From Ophioceras dolichostomum (Eukaryota; Ascomycota; Sordariomycetes; Magnaporthales; Ophioceraceae), in NCBI GenBank assembly GCA_003049485.1, contig PYST01000313.1:1-45291 (forward strand): a stretch of DNA of 45,291 nucleotides, in the 5' to 3' direction. The number at the start of each line of letters is the position of its first letter. The stretch's first letter is position 1. Below the pieces are notes generated by a model. The model did no database searches. It was not told the origin of the DNA and worked only from the letters and a program-made list of their open reading frames with translations. Both the position numbers and the translations under genes were made by a program. This document shows positions 22,529 through 33,756 of this stretch, in pieces.

Positions 22529-23075
22529 ATGGTGGTAGGTCCCCCGTCTCGCCCATGTGCTTCCTCCCCTGGTGTTTCCTCTCCGTGATGCCACTGCTCA
22601 CCTTTCCGTGGTCGGCGTTTGGGACTGAAAAAACAGCTCCTCAACTTGCTGACGTTTGGCCTGTGGTCGAAGCTCGGGAGATTAACCCACTACGCATTTG
22701 ACGCCGTGCTGTGTAAGTCTTCTGCCCACGCAAAACTTCTGTTGGATGCCCCATCTCGATCTTGGAGCTGACTATCGATACAGTCTCGGCTTTTTTGGCC
22801 GGCATGAAGCGATCGACCGGCTTGACGTGAGTTCTCTCTTGAAAGCGACGCCGTATCATCACAATCAGACGAGTGCTCGTGCAGTTCGGAGGGGATTTCG
22901 CTGACACCTTGCCCATCGGGCACTGGTCAGGCCCAGTTTCAAGACGGACCGGATCGCTGGTGAAAACAAGGAGCTCAACGTGTGGATCGGCAAATACCTG
23001 GGAGTTGGCGAATGGGTCATGGACCAATCCGTCGCCATCGCCGGATCGAGTGGATGGTTCGAGAGAACCCGGTAG
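22529..23075 (+). CDS. DUF1748 / UPF0495 family small protein, spliced from four exons
   Basis: Model: exons 22529-22534, 22673-22712, 22784-22826 and 22931-23075 (introns 138, 71 and 104 bases), 77 residues. The first exon carries only ATG GTG before a GTAGGT donor. Joined, the N-terminus reads MVLGRLTHYAFDAVL, then AFLAGMKRSTGLTP, WIGKYLGVGEWVMDQS and SSGWFERTR, which I recognise as the conserved fungal DUF1748 family (one member in yeast, thought to be mitochondrial). A CTGAC branch point sits 18 bases before the 22672 acceptor. The function is unknown; the GXXKRSTG segment and hydrophobic start suggest membrane association. Every junction is in phase, and no single open frame would reveal this gene. 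Confidence 0.9.
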
Positions 23076-23910
23076 AAGCAGATCGGGCATCGCGGCTAAG
23101 GGCAGCCGAGTCGCTGTTGGAAGGGGGAGACAGTCGAGGCATCGGGCAGGCTTCGTCGGTTGGTTCTCGTATAAGTTGGGACTCGTCAACTTGACACGGC
23201 GTTATCAGGGAAGGGATGGTTGCTTCGCTTTTCTGTTGTTCGTTTTCCTTGTTGATAAGCTAGGATAGGTCTGATCACACTCTTCTCGGTCTTCGCTGCC
23301 TCAAGTGCAGGTAATAGCTAAGCGCCCCTCAGAGAATTCTTGCGATTTCACTTGTTTGCCTAGTAGCCCTTGGTCCGTGACTCTGACGAAAGCTCCGTCT
23401 GCCGCTGGCGCTGGCGTCATGTAGCCGAGGTTACCCACTTGACCACCACCCCCACAGATTGACTTTGGCTCCGGAAACCACCGTATGAAGGCCACGAGAA
23501 CAGGCGCTGTGTTCCTTGAGCCACTGCTACGGCCTATAGGAGAGAAGATGCCAATGCAGTGTGGCATGATAGATATGGTAATTAAGCAATAGAGGTGTAT
23601 TTGCTGGCCAAAACTCCAACTATCTTGGTACCTACCTAGGTAGGTCCCGAGGGAGGTAGGTTTCCCAGCCCAGGACTCTACACACCTGCATTCAGGCTTT
23701 CCCGTGGATGAACCCAACAGACCAACGCCGTCGCTTTTCAAAAGACATAATATGCTGTACCCATAGTGACCTCCTCAGGCAGGCGTCTAGGTAGGGAGGT
23801 GTGTGATATATCTATATAATCGCCACCAACTCTTTACCATGTATCCAAAACCAATGCATACAAAAGCGTCACTTAGTTAGCGTCCTGTTGAAACCAATAC
23901 TAGTGCCGTC
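23076..23910. other. Convergent intergenic region, DUF1748 gene / Atg28-like gene
   Basis: Contains the second copy of the 16-base palindrome (23630-23645) and further AGGTAGG-like motifs near 23784. No gene supported. Confidence 0.6.
23630..23645. repeat. 16-base perfect palindrome ACCTACCTAGGTAGGT, second copy
   Basis: Identical to the palindrome at 5584-5599, again in a convergent 3' spacer. Confidence 0.85.
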
Positions 23911-25974
23911 CTAGTCATCAGCAAGATGTTCCTGCAGAAACTCCAGAGGTATCTCGTTCTCACTGTCGTCTCTCTCCAGGCTCAGGCGGGGTTGGATGTC
24001 TCCGTCAACAGTCGTCTGATGGGCGAGGTCGTCGTCATGAGCGACGAGAAGATCCGGAGGGACTTCATTATCGCTCTCCATGGACTTATCACTGGGGAAA
24101 TCCACCAGAGATTCGTTGCCTTGTGGATCGGGTTGTTGCTGGGACTGGCTTTGCAGCTGCTGGCCAGATGTTTTCGTGTCTGCGGTGGACCGAGCTAAGC
24201 GAGGTGTATCCTCGTCGATGTCGAAGCCTGATCCCTTCATGGCCCCGAGTAGCATCAGCTCGGCTTCTTTGAACGCCTCAAGCTCTGCCCCTATGGCACA
24301 TATGAGCAGGCTCCAGCCGTGCTCCTCCGAGGTCTGCACGTAGTCCTCCAGGCCGGTGACAACGGCTTGCATCTTCGTCAACTGCGCCCGCAGTTTCTCT
24401 TCCGGGGATTGCAACCGTAGGACCGAGCCCCCAGTATTGCCGGTCCCGTCTACGCTTCCCTCCAGCTTCATCTGGCTTCTCAAGTCTGCCTCGAAATCGG
24501 TAACCAAGTTGACCGCCCCCTGCCACACTTTGGCACCTTCCTCGAGGGCAACACGGTCCTTGTCGACCTGGCCTTTCCGCGTCTCCAGCATAGCAACCTC
24601 GTTCTCCCACCAGTCCTTCGCCATGCTGGCGGTGCGCCTTTCAGGTCGCATGCGAAGGAACTCCACACCACCGGGCGACTGATCCGTCTCGGGGCCCTCA
24701 GCCTGTTTTTTGTCAGAGTCCGAAAAGGCCGTAACGTCAAGGGGATTAACTGGCGGCCGCCGCAGCATGGCCGCAATCTGAGCCTCAACGTCTTTGAGCG
24801 CGCCGCGATAACCGCTCAGACCAGCCTCGCGACGGTTTCGGAGAGTTTCCATATCACCCTCAACGCGGCGGCGCCTGTTACGCAGGGCCAGCAGTCTCGC
24901 TTCCAGCTCAGAAATCTGGGTGCAGATGTCGCGGTGCTCCTCGCTCAGTTCACGCAACTCGCGCGCCAGGGGCTCCTCGTCGTCGGACTCGAATGCGCGG
25001 AGCTCCTCGGCCAGACTGTCGCGGCGTGACGCCATCTTGCGCATTCTTGTCAGTGCGCTTTTCCTGGCGCTTAGCGCTGCCGTGAGCGTTGCATCCTCTT
25101 CGGCCTTCAGATCCGCAAGGAGCGCCATGGACCGTCCCAGTCCTGCACGCGCCGATCGTAGTCCAACAGGTTTGGTGCGCGGCTGCCGGACGGGTATGAC
25201 ATCCCCCTTCGCCGTTGCAAGGGTCGGAGGTTCTAGGCTTCTGCGGGAGCGCGAGGGGTGGTTGGGTGAGCCTGAACTGCGTTGATGATTGGTGTCGCCC
25301 GAGAATATGGTGTCGGCGGCGTCGCTCGCTGCCGAGTCTAACGCTGGACTCGGAGTCGCGCTCAGCGGGCGCCCAAGCCCAGCCGAAAGGCCGACGGACT
25401 GGACGTCCAAAAGGCGCTGGATATCCTTCTGCAAAGTTCTTTCCCGGCGCTTGAAGCTCTGCCAGACAGAGTCTGGTTCAACCCGGCCACCACGGCGGTC
25501 TCCCAATGATGAAAAGCCGCCATGGCTGAACAGGACGCTGCCTATGGCGCTCGACGCAGAGAAACGTTCGCGTTGCCGACTTGGGCCGGCAGTAGACTGT
25601 CCTTCCGAAGCGGACTGTCCTGCCTCAACATCCCGGTAAATCAACGTCGAGCTTGCGATCGGGGGGGGTGGACCAGCAAACAACACGCGGTTCTTGGCTT
25701 TCGGCGACGCTACCGGGGGAAGGCTGGCCATGTCATTGTGCCTCGCCACCACACGAGCGGGCAAATCATCGTCGTTGTCATCGTCGTGATACATGTGCTG
25801 AGAGGGCACCGGAGCACGATCCGATGCCGCATGGTCAGATCGGGGTGACAGATCGGTAAGATCGTATTCGCTGGGCTTTGCTCGTAAGGGAGGGTTCGAG
25901 GAGCGGCCGTAGAACGGTAACAAAGGTGCAGAGTCCTTACTCAGAGTCAGTCGAGGGAGGAACGAAGACGCCAT
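23911..25974 (-). CDS. Coiled-coil protein, probable Atg28-like autophagy factor
   Basis: Single exon, 687 residues, starting MASSFLPRLTLSKD. Known parts are a short conserved N-terminus with DLSPRSD, a segment SVWQSFKRRERTLQKDIQRLLDVQS (about 170-195), a long coiled coil at about 305-400 rich in Arg, Glu and Leu, a second helical stretch with DWWENEVAMLETRK, and an acidic C-terminus with EIPLEFLQEHLADD. I associate the conserved parts with filamentous-fungal proteins annotated as Atg28, which in Pichia binds the Atg17 scaffold during pexophagy. This rests on memory of the family, not on a search. A generic coiled-coil scaffold is the alternative. The end FLQEHL after an acidic run could be a short interaction motif. 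Confidence 0.6.
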   Translation of the reverse strand: MASSFLPRLTLSKDSAPLLPFYGRSSNPPLRAKPSEYDLTDLSPRSDHAASDRAPVPSQHMYHDDDNDDDLPARVVARHNDMASLPPVASPKAKNRVLFAGPPPPIASSTLIYRDVEAGQSASEGQSTAGPSRQRERFSASSAIGSVLFSHGGFSSLGDRRGGRVEPDSVWQSFKRRERTLQKDIQRLLDVQSVGLSAGLGRPLSATPSPALDSAASDAADTIFSGDTNHQRSSGSPNHPSRSRRSLEPPTLATAKGDVIPVRQPRTKPVGLRSARAGLGRSMALLADLKAEEDATLTAALSARKSALTRMRKMASRRDSLAEELRAFESDDEEPLARELRELSEEHRDICTQISELEARLLALRNRRRRVEGDMETLRNRREAGLSGYRGALKDVEAQIAAMLRRPPVNPLDVTAFSDSDKKQAEGPETDQSPGGVEFLRMRPERRTASMAKDWWENEVAMLETRKGQVDKDRVALEEGAKVWQGAVNLVTDFEADLRSQMKLEGSVDGTGNTGGSVLRLQSPEEKLRAQLTKMQAVVTGLEDYVQTSEEHGWSLLICAIGAELEAFKEAELMLLGAMKGSGFDIDEDTPRLARSTADTKTSGQQLQSQSQQQPDPQGNESLVDFPSDKSMESDNEVPPDLLVAHDDDLAHQTTVDGDIQPRLSLERDDSENEIPLEFLQEHLADD

Positions 25975-26700
25975 GGCGGCCAGTGAGTGCTTCTTCGTTC
26001 ATCAAAGGCGTTGAGGGGGAGGACGAGCTTGGTTGACAGTAACCGGGCAAAGCACAAATGAATACGTCATTCCCTCAAAGAAACAAAAGCTCACTCGGAG
26101 CGTACATTATGCTCTGATTGGGACCTTTTTTATTTCTAAAGGATATTCCACTGAGTCTGGCTACATTTTCGAAAGCAGGCACCTGGAAGTTGTCGTCTGC
26201 CAAAATGATTGCTGCGCCCATGTGGTGACCGGGAATGTCAAGTGTTGGTCTCAGGAGAATCACTCTGACTGGTTGGCGGATGGTCGGCTGGACTTACTGG
26301 AGGCGTGGAAGCTTAGGCCAACCCCAACCCCACCGAAGCTCGCTCCTTAGCGACGGGTACGTCACGCCCTGAAAGTAATATTCGGACGCAGTACGGAAGA
26401 ATATATCCTCTCCTTTTCGGTACTTTTGAGTGAAGTGGTAGGAAGACGGAACCCTATATATATATATATATATATATACACATGTAGCCCTCTCCTAACT
26501 GCCTGCCAGCTCGTAGCGTCCAGTCCCCTTTTTCTCATACGTACGTAGGTACACTTCCAAGGTTGGTACCAAAAGTTTTCACATCATCGCTCTGTAAGAC
26601 TCCCGTACCCTATATGTTCCATCCTCGGCCGTCTCAACCCCAATTAACGAACAAGCACACAGTAATAGACCTCTGAAAAATAACAAGCAACTACCGTCTT
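25975..26700. other. Intergenic region, Atg28-like promoter and MFS 3' side
   Basis: Includes a (TA)12 microsatellite at 26455-26478 and the upstream region of the minus-strand coiled-coil gene. The 105-codon plus-strand frame at 26033 has no family resemblance. Confidence 0.6.
26455..26478. repeat. (TA)12 microsatellite
   Basis: Twelve uninterrupted TA units downstream of the MFS gene. Likely length-variable between strains. Confidence 0.9.
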
Positions 26701-28949
26701 TTAGAGATTCTTAACCTCGAATCTCGTCCTCAGATATTCACCGTATTTTTGGATTACAAAAGGAGCTGGTATCATCGCTGTGGCAATGAAGCCTAGGAGA
26801 CTGTTGCCCCAACCCATGCCGAGGTTGTCATACATCCTCAGGGCAGCAAGAGGGAGCGTCGCACCCGCGATCGACCGGATGACCGTGTTGGCGGCCAGCG
26901 CGCTGGCGGCATAGACCGAGAAACAGTCGACAAGATATCTGTTGTTTGGCGGCGTCAGCAGTGGCCATCCTCTGGAGACCCTCGGCCTCGGGATCGACTG
27001 AACGGCTCCTCGGAAAGGACTCACAGTTGCACGGATAAGAAGATGATCAGATTTGCCACGCCAATAATCATAGTGCCGATAATTGGCACGATCCAGTGGA
27101 CGTGATACTCTGCCGTCCAGCCGTAGATGAAGAAACCCACAGGCAACAGAGCGGCACCCACTGGCAGAGTTCTCAGCCGGTACTCGGGTTTCGTAGAACC
27201 GTGCAGCGCCACCATCTTCTTGACATAGCGATCCGAAGTAGTGCTGAAGAACACGAGTCCCATCATAGAACCAATGCCAAGACCGAGGAATACTAGGCCA
27301 ACAATGGAAGTAGAGAAGCCGTAGTATTTCTCGAAAACGGGCGTGATTGATGTGAAGAGAAGATATAGGTAACCATACACGACCGCCATATAAATCTTTT
27401 GGTACTCAGCAGACTTGATCAGCGTTGCGTCCCGATTCAGGCCGGCGTTGTGCATCCCTCGATTCAAACTTACAGCGAACACGATGGTAATGGGCGAAAA
27501 AGCCAGCAGCTTCAAGGGGCGGACAATGCCCCGGTTGAAGTAATCCCGGGGACTGAGGCCGATGTCGAGCTTGCTTCGCAGCAGGTTGTTGCCAGTCTCC
27601 TTGCGAAGGCGAATGGTTTTCCGCTGTAGAATAATCGGGGCAAACGTCTCTCGGAGAAAGATGAGCATGAGGATAGAGAGGACTCCGCCGATGATCGCCA
27701 ACAACCAGAAGCTCCAGCGCCACCCCTCAGCGTCCGAGAGGAAGCCGCCGGCAACGGGGCCGATTATCGGACCCAACAGGGGGCCGACGGAGAAGATTCT
27801 AAGTATCAGCGCAGGGTCAGCAACGCAGTACAGAGGACAGCGGGGAGCAAAAGCTAGTGTCAACGGGGACGCTCTTACGCCATGAAGCGGGCCCTCGACT
27901 CTGGAGGGATCATGTCGGCGATCGAGCCGCCGCCGTTGGTGAGAGGACAGGACCCAAATACCCCCGAGAGAAACCGGAAGACGATGAGCGACTCGAGAGA
28001 TGGCGCCAGGGCACATCCCACGACGAAGGCAATAAAGCCTACGTTGCAGATGTGGTAGATGATGGTGCGGCCAAAGATCTCACTCAACGGCGCGATCACA
28101 AGCGGCCCGAATGCGAACTAGGTATACAGGTAGCTAATGTGAGTAGGTGGCCATAGAGGCAGGGGCAAGTACCAAACTAGGTACGTGATCAAAACCACAA
28201 GGAGGCACTTCGGTGAACGGGAGGTTCGTTACTAACTCCTAAGACATAGATGGAAACGACAAACCCGGCGAGCTCGGGATTAGTGCTCTTGAACTCTCTC
28301 ATCAGTTGCGGAACCCCAGGAGCAAAAATGGCTGTCAAGCAACGAATGTGTGTCAGTTATCGGCCTTGCGTGTGCATCACAAGTAGGCTAGGTAGGTAGG
28401 TAGGCACCTGGGCAGGCGTCGAAGTGATGGCGGGATATGCCGCGGAGCTCTTCTCTGGACGAGGCACTTACAAGAAGCCAATGGCGTCAGGAACGTCAAA
28501 CCGCTAATCATTCCGCTGTTGAGGACTTTTCTCCACATCGGCCAATTGTACGGATTTTCGGGGTCATTGTCCCCATCCCACCACACGATATTGGCCTCGT
28601 CGTCAGAACCTAAGCTCTCGTCGTTCTTGTCGTGGCTACTGCTGGCGCGGCCGGCGGACCTCTCTACATCCTCATCGTCGCCGTCGCCGGACCCATCGCC
28701 GTGCTCCTTGTTGGGCGGGGGTTCGGTGTTGCTGGGCTTTTTTGCCATTGATGCTGCTCGCCTCCGACTGGCGAAGGACGCGCGCCGCTTGCGCTCTCCC
28801 TTCTCGTCGAGGACATACCCGATATCAGACGGAATGTCTGCGTCATGGCCTTCGTCAATGGCCTGCTCGATCGTCCGTTGCCGTTGCAGCGCGACCGGGT
28901 CGGCCTCCTGAGGATCCGGCAATGGCGCCTGGGCGTTCTCGGCCGCCAT
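26701..28949 (-). CDS. MFS drug:H+ antiporter (DHA1-type) with long acidic N-terminus
   Basis: Model: exons 28472-28949, 28237-28331, 27879-28117, 27474-27798, 27025-27395 and 26701-26938 (introns 140, 119, 80, 78 and 86 bases), 581 residues. Family motifs appear after splicing: WWDGDNDPENPYNWP before helix 1, SSIFAPGVPQLM, FAFGPLVIAPLSEIFGR (motif A region), RFLSGVFGS, the motif C-like SVGPLLGPIIGPVAGG, and YLVDCFSVYAASALAANTV near the end. This is the fungal multidrug/polyamine DHA1 group, exporting from the plasma membrane; the substrate cannot be told. Residues 1 to about 130 are hydrophilic, with Arg-rich (KRRASFASRRRAAS) and acidic runs that may be phosphorylated. The fourth intron (78 bases) is stop-free and in frame. 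No regulator or biosynthetic gene is adjacent. Confidence 0.9.
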
Positions 28950-31900
28950 CGGGGCCGAGGCGTTTGGTAACTACAACATGGCAGGTCACGGGAGCGCGTC
29001 GCATCTTGTTCAGCAGCTGCTCAATCGTCACCGGCCGAAAGAGAAGGAACAGGGCAGCGGTTCAAGCTAGGATACTGGGATGTGATGGACGTTCCAATTT
29101 TACGGCTGACAGCCGCATGGCATTTCACCGTTTGTATGGAGTCGGTAGGTTTTTGGCTTGCAATTCACTTACATGCTTGAGCTGAGCTCGGTTTTGGGCG
29201 GGAGCTTCGGCGCCACGGCGTCAGCCAAGTGAGACTGATTCAGGGGTCTCCCGGGAACACAAGGTTCTGTGATGTCGAATGAGCTGCGAGCTTGCTCTGC
29301 AAGTAATTTTCTGAGAGTCACAAATGCCCGTGTGTTACTTTGGATGCAATCTGTCGCAGGGCGGCTGTCTTCAGGATAAACTCAAGAACAACAAGGAGCA
29401 GAATTGAGATAGCATCTGGTTTTTTTCCCATGTTGTGTTTTCTTCCTCTCTCTACGGGAATAGCATGTTCTTAGGAGAATCGGGGAGCGATCTCTCGGAT
29501 CCATCGGCCAGACTGACGGCATCACTCATGGATACTACCTTGGGACCAAGCAACCCACACAATCCACTGCCGAACTTTTGTCTCCGGAGCCACTCCACAA
29601 AGAAGTCGAGGAACATGGAAGGTGTAGGCTAGATGTTCGAAGTCCGAAGTATCAGGAGACGACCCGCTGATCGATGGCATCATCAAATTTATGAGGAAGG
29701 TCTGTCGGGTCTCGTATCATTGTGTCTCGTGGGCCGATCCGTCACCCTGGAGTTCGGCGTCGGCTGGGCATTATTTGCCCGACCGACAAAATCGGCGGAC
29801 TTAAACTACCGATCTCCGGAAGCGAGGTGCGGAATGGAAGCGCGTTTGCTGAGCCTTCAGGTCTACTACTATAAAATGGACGCCAGTGGCATGGCTCCTC
29901 AGATCTCCTAGATAGCCTTGCACTCGATTTTGACCTGTCGTGGGTGAGGCTCACACCCCACCTTTGGGCGTTCAAAACCAAACGCAATGTCGGCTCGAAT
30001 CGAAGCACCTGCATTGGAACGAGGCACAACGTATCGTGATCTTCCGTGCGCGATGGCCGGGAATCGGATACCTAAGGAGACAGGGCACGGAATCCGGAAT
30101 ACCACCACCTCAGGGGGAGTCTGGTGGTCTGGTGAGGAAAAAAAAAATCAACCGAATATGGATGCGTACTGGATAGCACATCGAGGGAGGCACTGAGCCA
30201 TCGAGCCTCTCTCCCGATCTAACCATACCGACCAATCTAGTGGGGATCCTTCCATTCGATATCAGCTATGGCGGCCCATAGGCCATCCACCGTACATTTA
30301 CAGAGTACCACTAATCTCCGCACCACTGCGTAATTCTGGGGATTCTGGGGACTCTGAAGAGATAAGCTGCATCTCACGCTGCATTTCGATGGATCAACGG
30401 CACCCGACCACTCGATAAAAAATAAAAAATAAAACCGATTGCAAAAAACCAAATGTGAAGAAAGGGGGATGTCACCCAGCCTATCTTCTTCCCTTTCGTC
30501 CGCTGGTGAAGGAAGACACACATACGACCTGTGCGGCGTCCAAGTGAAGATGGGGCGACACGACACGTATGACAACTGCCGGGCGTTCTTACCTCGCCGC
30601 GTTCTCGCGTTCGCGTAGTGGAGGGCAGCGAAATACACTCAGCATACATAGGTACGGTACCTGCCTACGTACGTGACATGCTTGTCAGGATGTTGGGATA
30701 GCTCGCTCTATGTATCTATCCTCCTAGGCTGGGAGTTCCTTGTCTGTGCGATGGGAGGGTGGTCAGCGGCGGAGTGATATTCACGGCCTCATCGTCGTTG
30801 GCCAAGGTTGGGGATACCTGGGGATACCGGGCCGTCTTGATCTCAAATAATAATGATTGGGTTCCAGGTGATCAATTGGACAGATGCTGCCGGCCGTCGT
30901 CCGATTGGAATAATGAGATTCGGTAGGAGGGTTGCTGTTGTCATCCTGACATCGCATTTTCTATAGGACCTTCCCGTCGCCACAACGGGGTTCCCCTCGA
31001 TGGTTGTGTCCAGTATGTTATGTTGCATCATAAAAGCAGAAAGGACTGACGTTGGTGGACTCTTGCGGCACATCTCGTATGTACATGCTGCGAAAATTTA
31101 CCTCGTTTTCTTTTTATCGCCTCCCAAAGCGTCCTGTTCCTTTGGCTCCTCGGTCATGCCTTTCAGTCGGTTGACTGCCTGTGTACGGCGAGGCGGGCAA
31201 GGCATGATCCTAACCATGCCATGAGGGTTTGCAGCAACCAGGGAGCCGCCAGTAAGGGAGAAAAGCTACAAACATGCTTCCGTAGTGCAAGAGGCAAATG
31301 CACGTGTGGCGTGCCGCACGAGCGCGCAGAAAATCGGTTTCCGGGTGGCTGCAGGCAGGCACGGACGTGCCAACGGTGATATTGATTATCCTCTCTGCAC
31401 TCCGTAGCGTTGGCATCATCTTCAAGTCTAAACCCCTGCAGACCAAAAAAGGGGGGTTAGCGGGGAGGCGAGGAAGAGACTGGTCGAGTCGTCGGGCTGT
31501 TACGTGTGGGAGCATCCCGACTGATGAGGTCCGACCAAGATGGAAATTGGAACCAGAGCAAGTCGACCACTGGGTGGGGGTAAACAACTCAACGCTGTTT
31601 TGGCTTCCATCGACGCCTATACTGGCCTAGCTCTGTTCTTTTTTCAGATGGAGTGTCCTGCAGGCTGGATTGGAGGAATGAAGAATCGAGGAAAGATTGA
31701 GGAGGCCTCGAACAGGCACACTGTGTGCCTTCGCTGCACGCACGCTGTGCACGCCGAGAGCTGCTGGCTTACAGCCAATGTGACATCGATAAGGGAAACG
31801 GGGATGTATTTGTGCAAACTGAACTCTGCAGACCATTGCGTCCGGATAGTGCAGGCTCGCGAGTATTTCGAAGGTTTTTTTTCCCTCGCAAGGCTTGCGA

Positions 31901-33756
31901 CCGCGGTGTCGACTCGGTCGGTCAGAGGCGCAACGTTCTCGAATGATTCGTGCGAGCGTTGAACCAACTTTGATGTCTTGCAACGGCGCAGCATCAGCTG
32001 GAGTCAGAACACAAAGCCTATTTCTACGGACATATTAAAGTTCGTGTTAGCTTAACGTGCAGGCGGGAACTACCGGTGTCAATCCGTTGAGATTTTGCGC
32101 CCGTCAGCAACGGGCTGGATAGAACGATGCGTCCATTTTGTCCAGACCTATTTCGTACATGAACGTTGCACATACATGGAAAAGAAGGTATGTCAGCGGC
32201 GTCGAAGTAATTTCCCCTCCCCCTCATTCCCTCCCTTTCCCCCTACTCCCCTCCTCGAGCCATCGTTATCCCTTGCCGTGTGTCCTTCACACGATTCGGA
32301 CATACCGACTTCAATAGCTCAGAGAGGGGCTTTGTAGCGCTAGTAGATCGAAGCTACCAAACTCTCACAAATACATTTGGCAAACGGTATGGATAAGTGC
32401 ACGATAACATGGAACCTTGAACGTGGTTTACGGTAGGACCAGGTGTTCGCCTGTCAGCACCAGAGCAGGCATGGCGCAGATTGCAAGAGCGATATGGCGC
32501 GTCCTTCTCAGTGGTCTGCACAGCCTGAGGTGGTTTGCCAACTCGCCACTGGACAGGACTTCGGCCAACCGACCCGTGGCCACGGGTGCACTGTGTGACT
32601 CTGGAGAAGGGGGGAAACGCGAAGGCAACGAAAGATGGCTGACACGGGCAGGGTTGATTGCCAGCCAAGCAAGGCAAAAGAAAGGGGGATTAAGGAAGTG
32701 CAGTATGCACCACAGGTAGGCATGTGGTCGGTGCCCATACTTTCGTGGATGGCTGGATGCCCACGCAATAAAACCCAGCACCTAGCCAGCTGGCGATTTC
32801 CCTTGTTGATGCCAATTCTTCCACCTTTAAAGCCTCAATTGCTTGCTCTCTAGCATTTCCGTCGCGTCGTGCGGCGGCGAAGGTACACATCTTTTCAGTC
32901 CGGCTGAGCAACGACCAGCCTGTCAGGCTGCACCAAAAGCGAAACGAAACGAGACGACGACCCGAGACCGTGGATACTCACGGCACAGTTCCGGACTCCC
33001 AAGCAACTCCCAAGCAGCTTTGTCATAGCAGGGCCAGAGAGCCTGCACAGGACTTCTGACGTTCATGCGTACGCGCTAGCCGGTTCTGGGAGTGATGGGC
33101 AAGCCCGAACAGCTGTTGCCATTCGACACCTGTGACCTATCGAGCAATCAACCACAACACTGATTGGGGGAGCCAGGAAACTTGGGGCAGCGCCCGAGCA
33201 GCCTGGGAGCAATCCTCACATCCAGACGGAGGGCTACCCCCACCTTATCAAGCCACCAGACCCTTTTCGGCAGCGACCGGCGCAGCAGTCCAGGGTCATA
33301 CAGGGCACTAGCAACTAAGCATCAGTGCTTTACTGAAAGAGGGTGTGATCGGCCTGCCCAAAAAGAAAGGTTGACGATGCAAAGGAGGGTGAGGCAGGAA
33401 GAGCGCAGAAACAAATTGAAAAGGCAAGATAGAAAAAAATCGGGCATAAAAAACATTTTCTCGAAAAAGAAAGAAGGAGGAGAAAGATAAGACAGGAAGA
33501 AGCACAGCAGAATCAGAAGACGAGGCAGAGCGTTCTGTGGATGGCTGCGGCCTCCTTCTTCTCACATACCTTGACATTGGTGTACCGCCCTTCCCAATCG
33601 AGGTTGGTCTCGGATAGGTCCTCTCAGGTCCTCGAGATCTCTCATTCCCAACTACTAGTACCTGGCCTTTCCTCACTATTCTTGGGGGTTATCTCTTGCT
33701 GGTTGATTTGCGCGGCGTCGCGACTTACGAGAAGACGAGAGGGACGCTCACTCGCC
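28950..33756. other. Long gene-poor region (4.8 kb)
   Basis: I find no supportable protein gene, tRNA or transposon here. Open frames up to 140 codons lie on both strands but overlap one another, lack recognised domains and lack the C-ending codon preference seen in real genes. The base composition is mixed rather than AT-rich, so it does not look like a RIP-degraded transposon. AGGTAC/ACGTACGT-like motifs cluster near 30645-30675. The right end must carry the promoter and leader of the plus-strand gene at 33757. Confidence 0.55.

Noticed and set aside
31540..31962. 140-codon plus-strand frame with several cysteines in the gene-poor region
   Set aside because: No family resemblance, overlaps equally long frames on the other strand, and lacks the local codon preference.
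28950..33756. Degraded transposon or RIP-affected repeat
   Set aside because: The stretch is not AT-rich, has no terminal repeats that I could find and no transposase or reverse transcriptase remnants.
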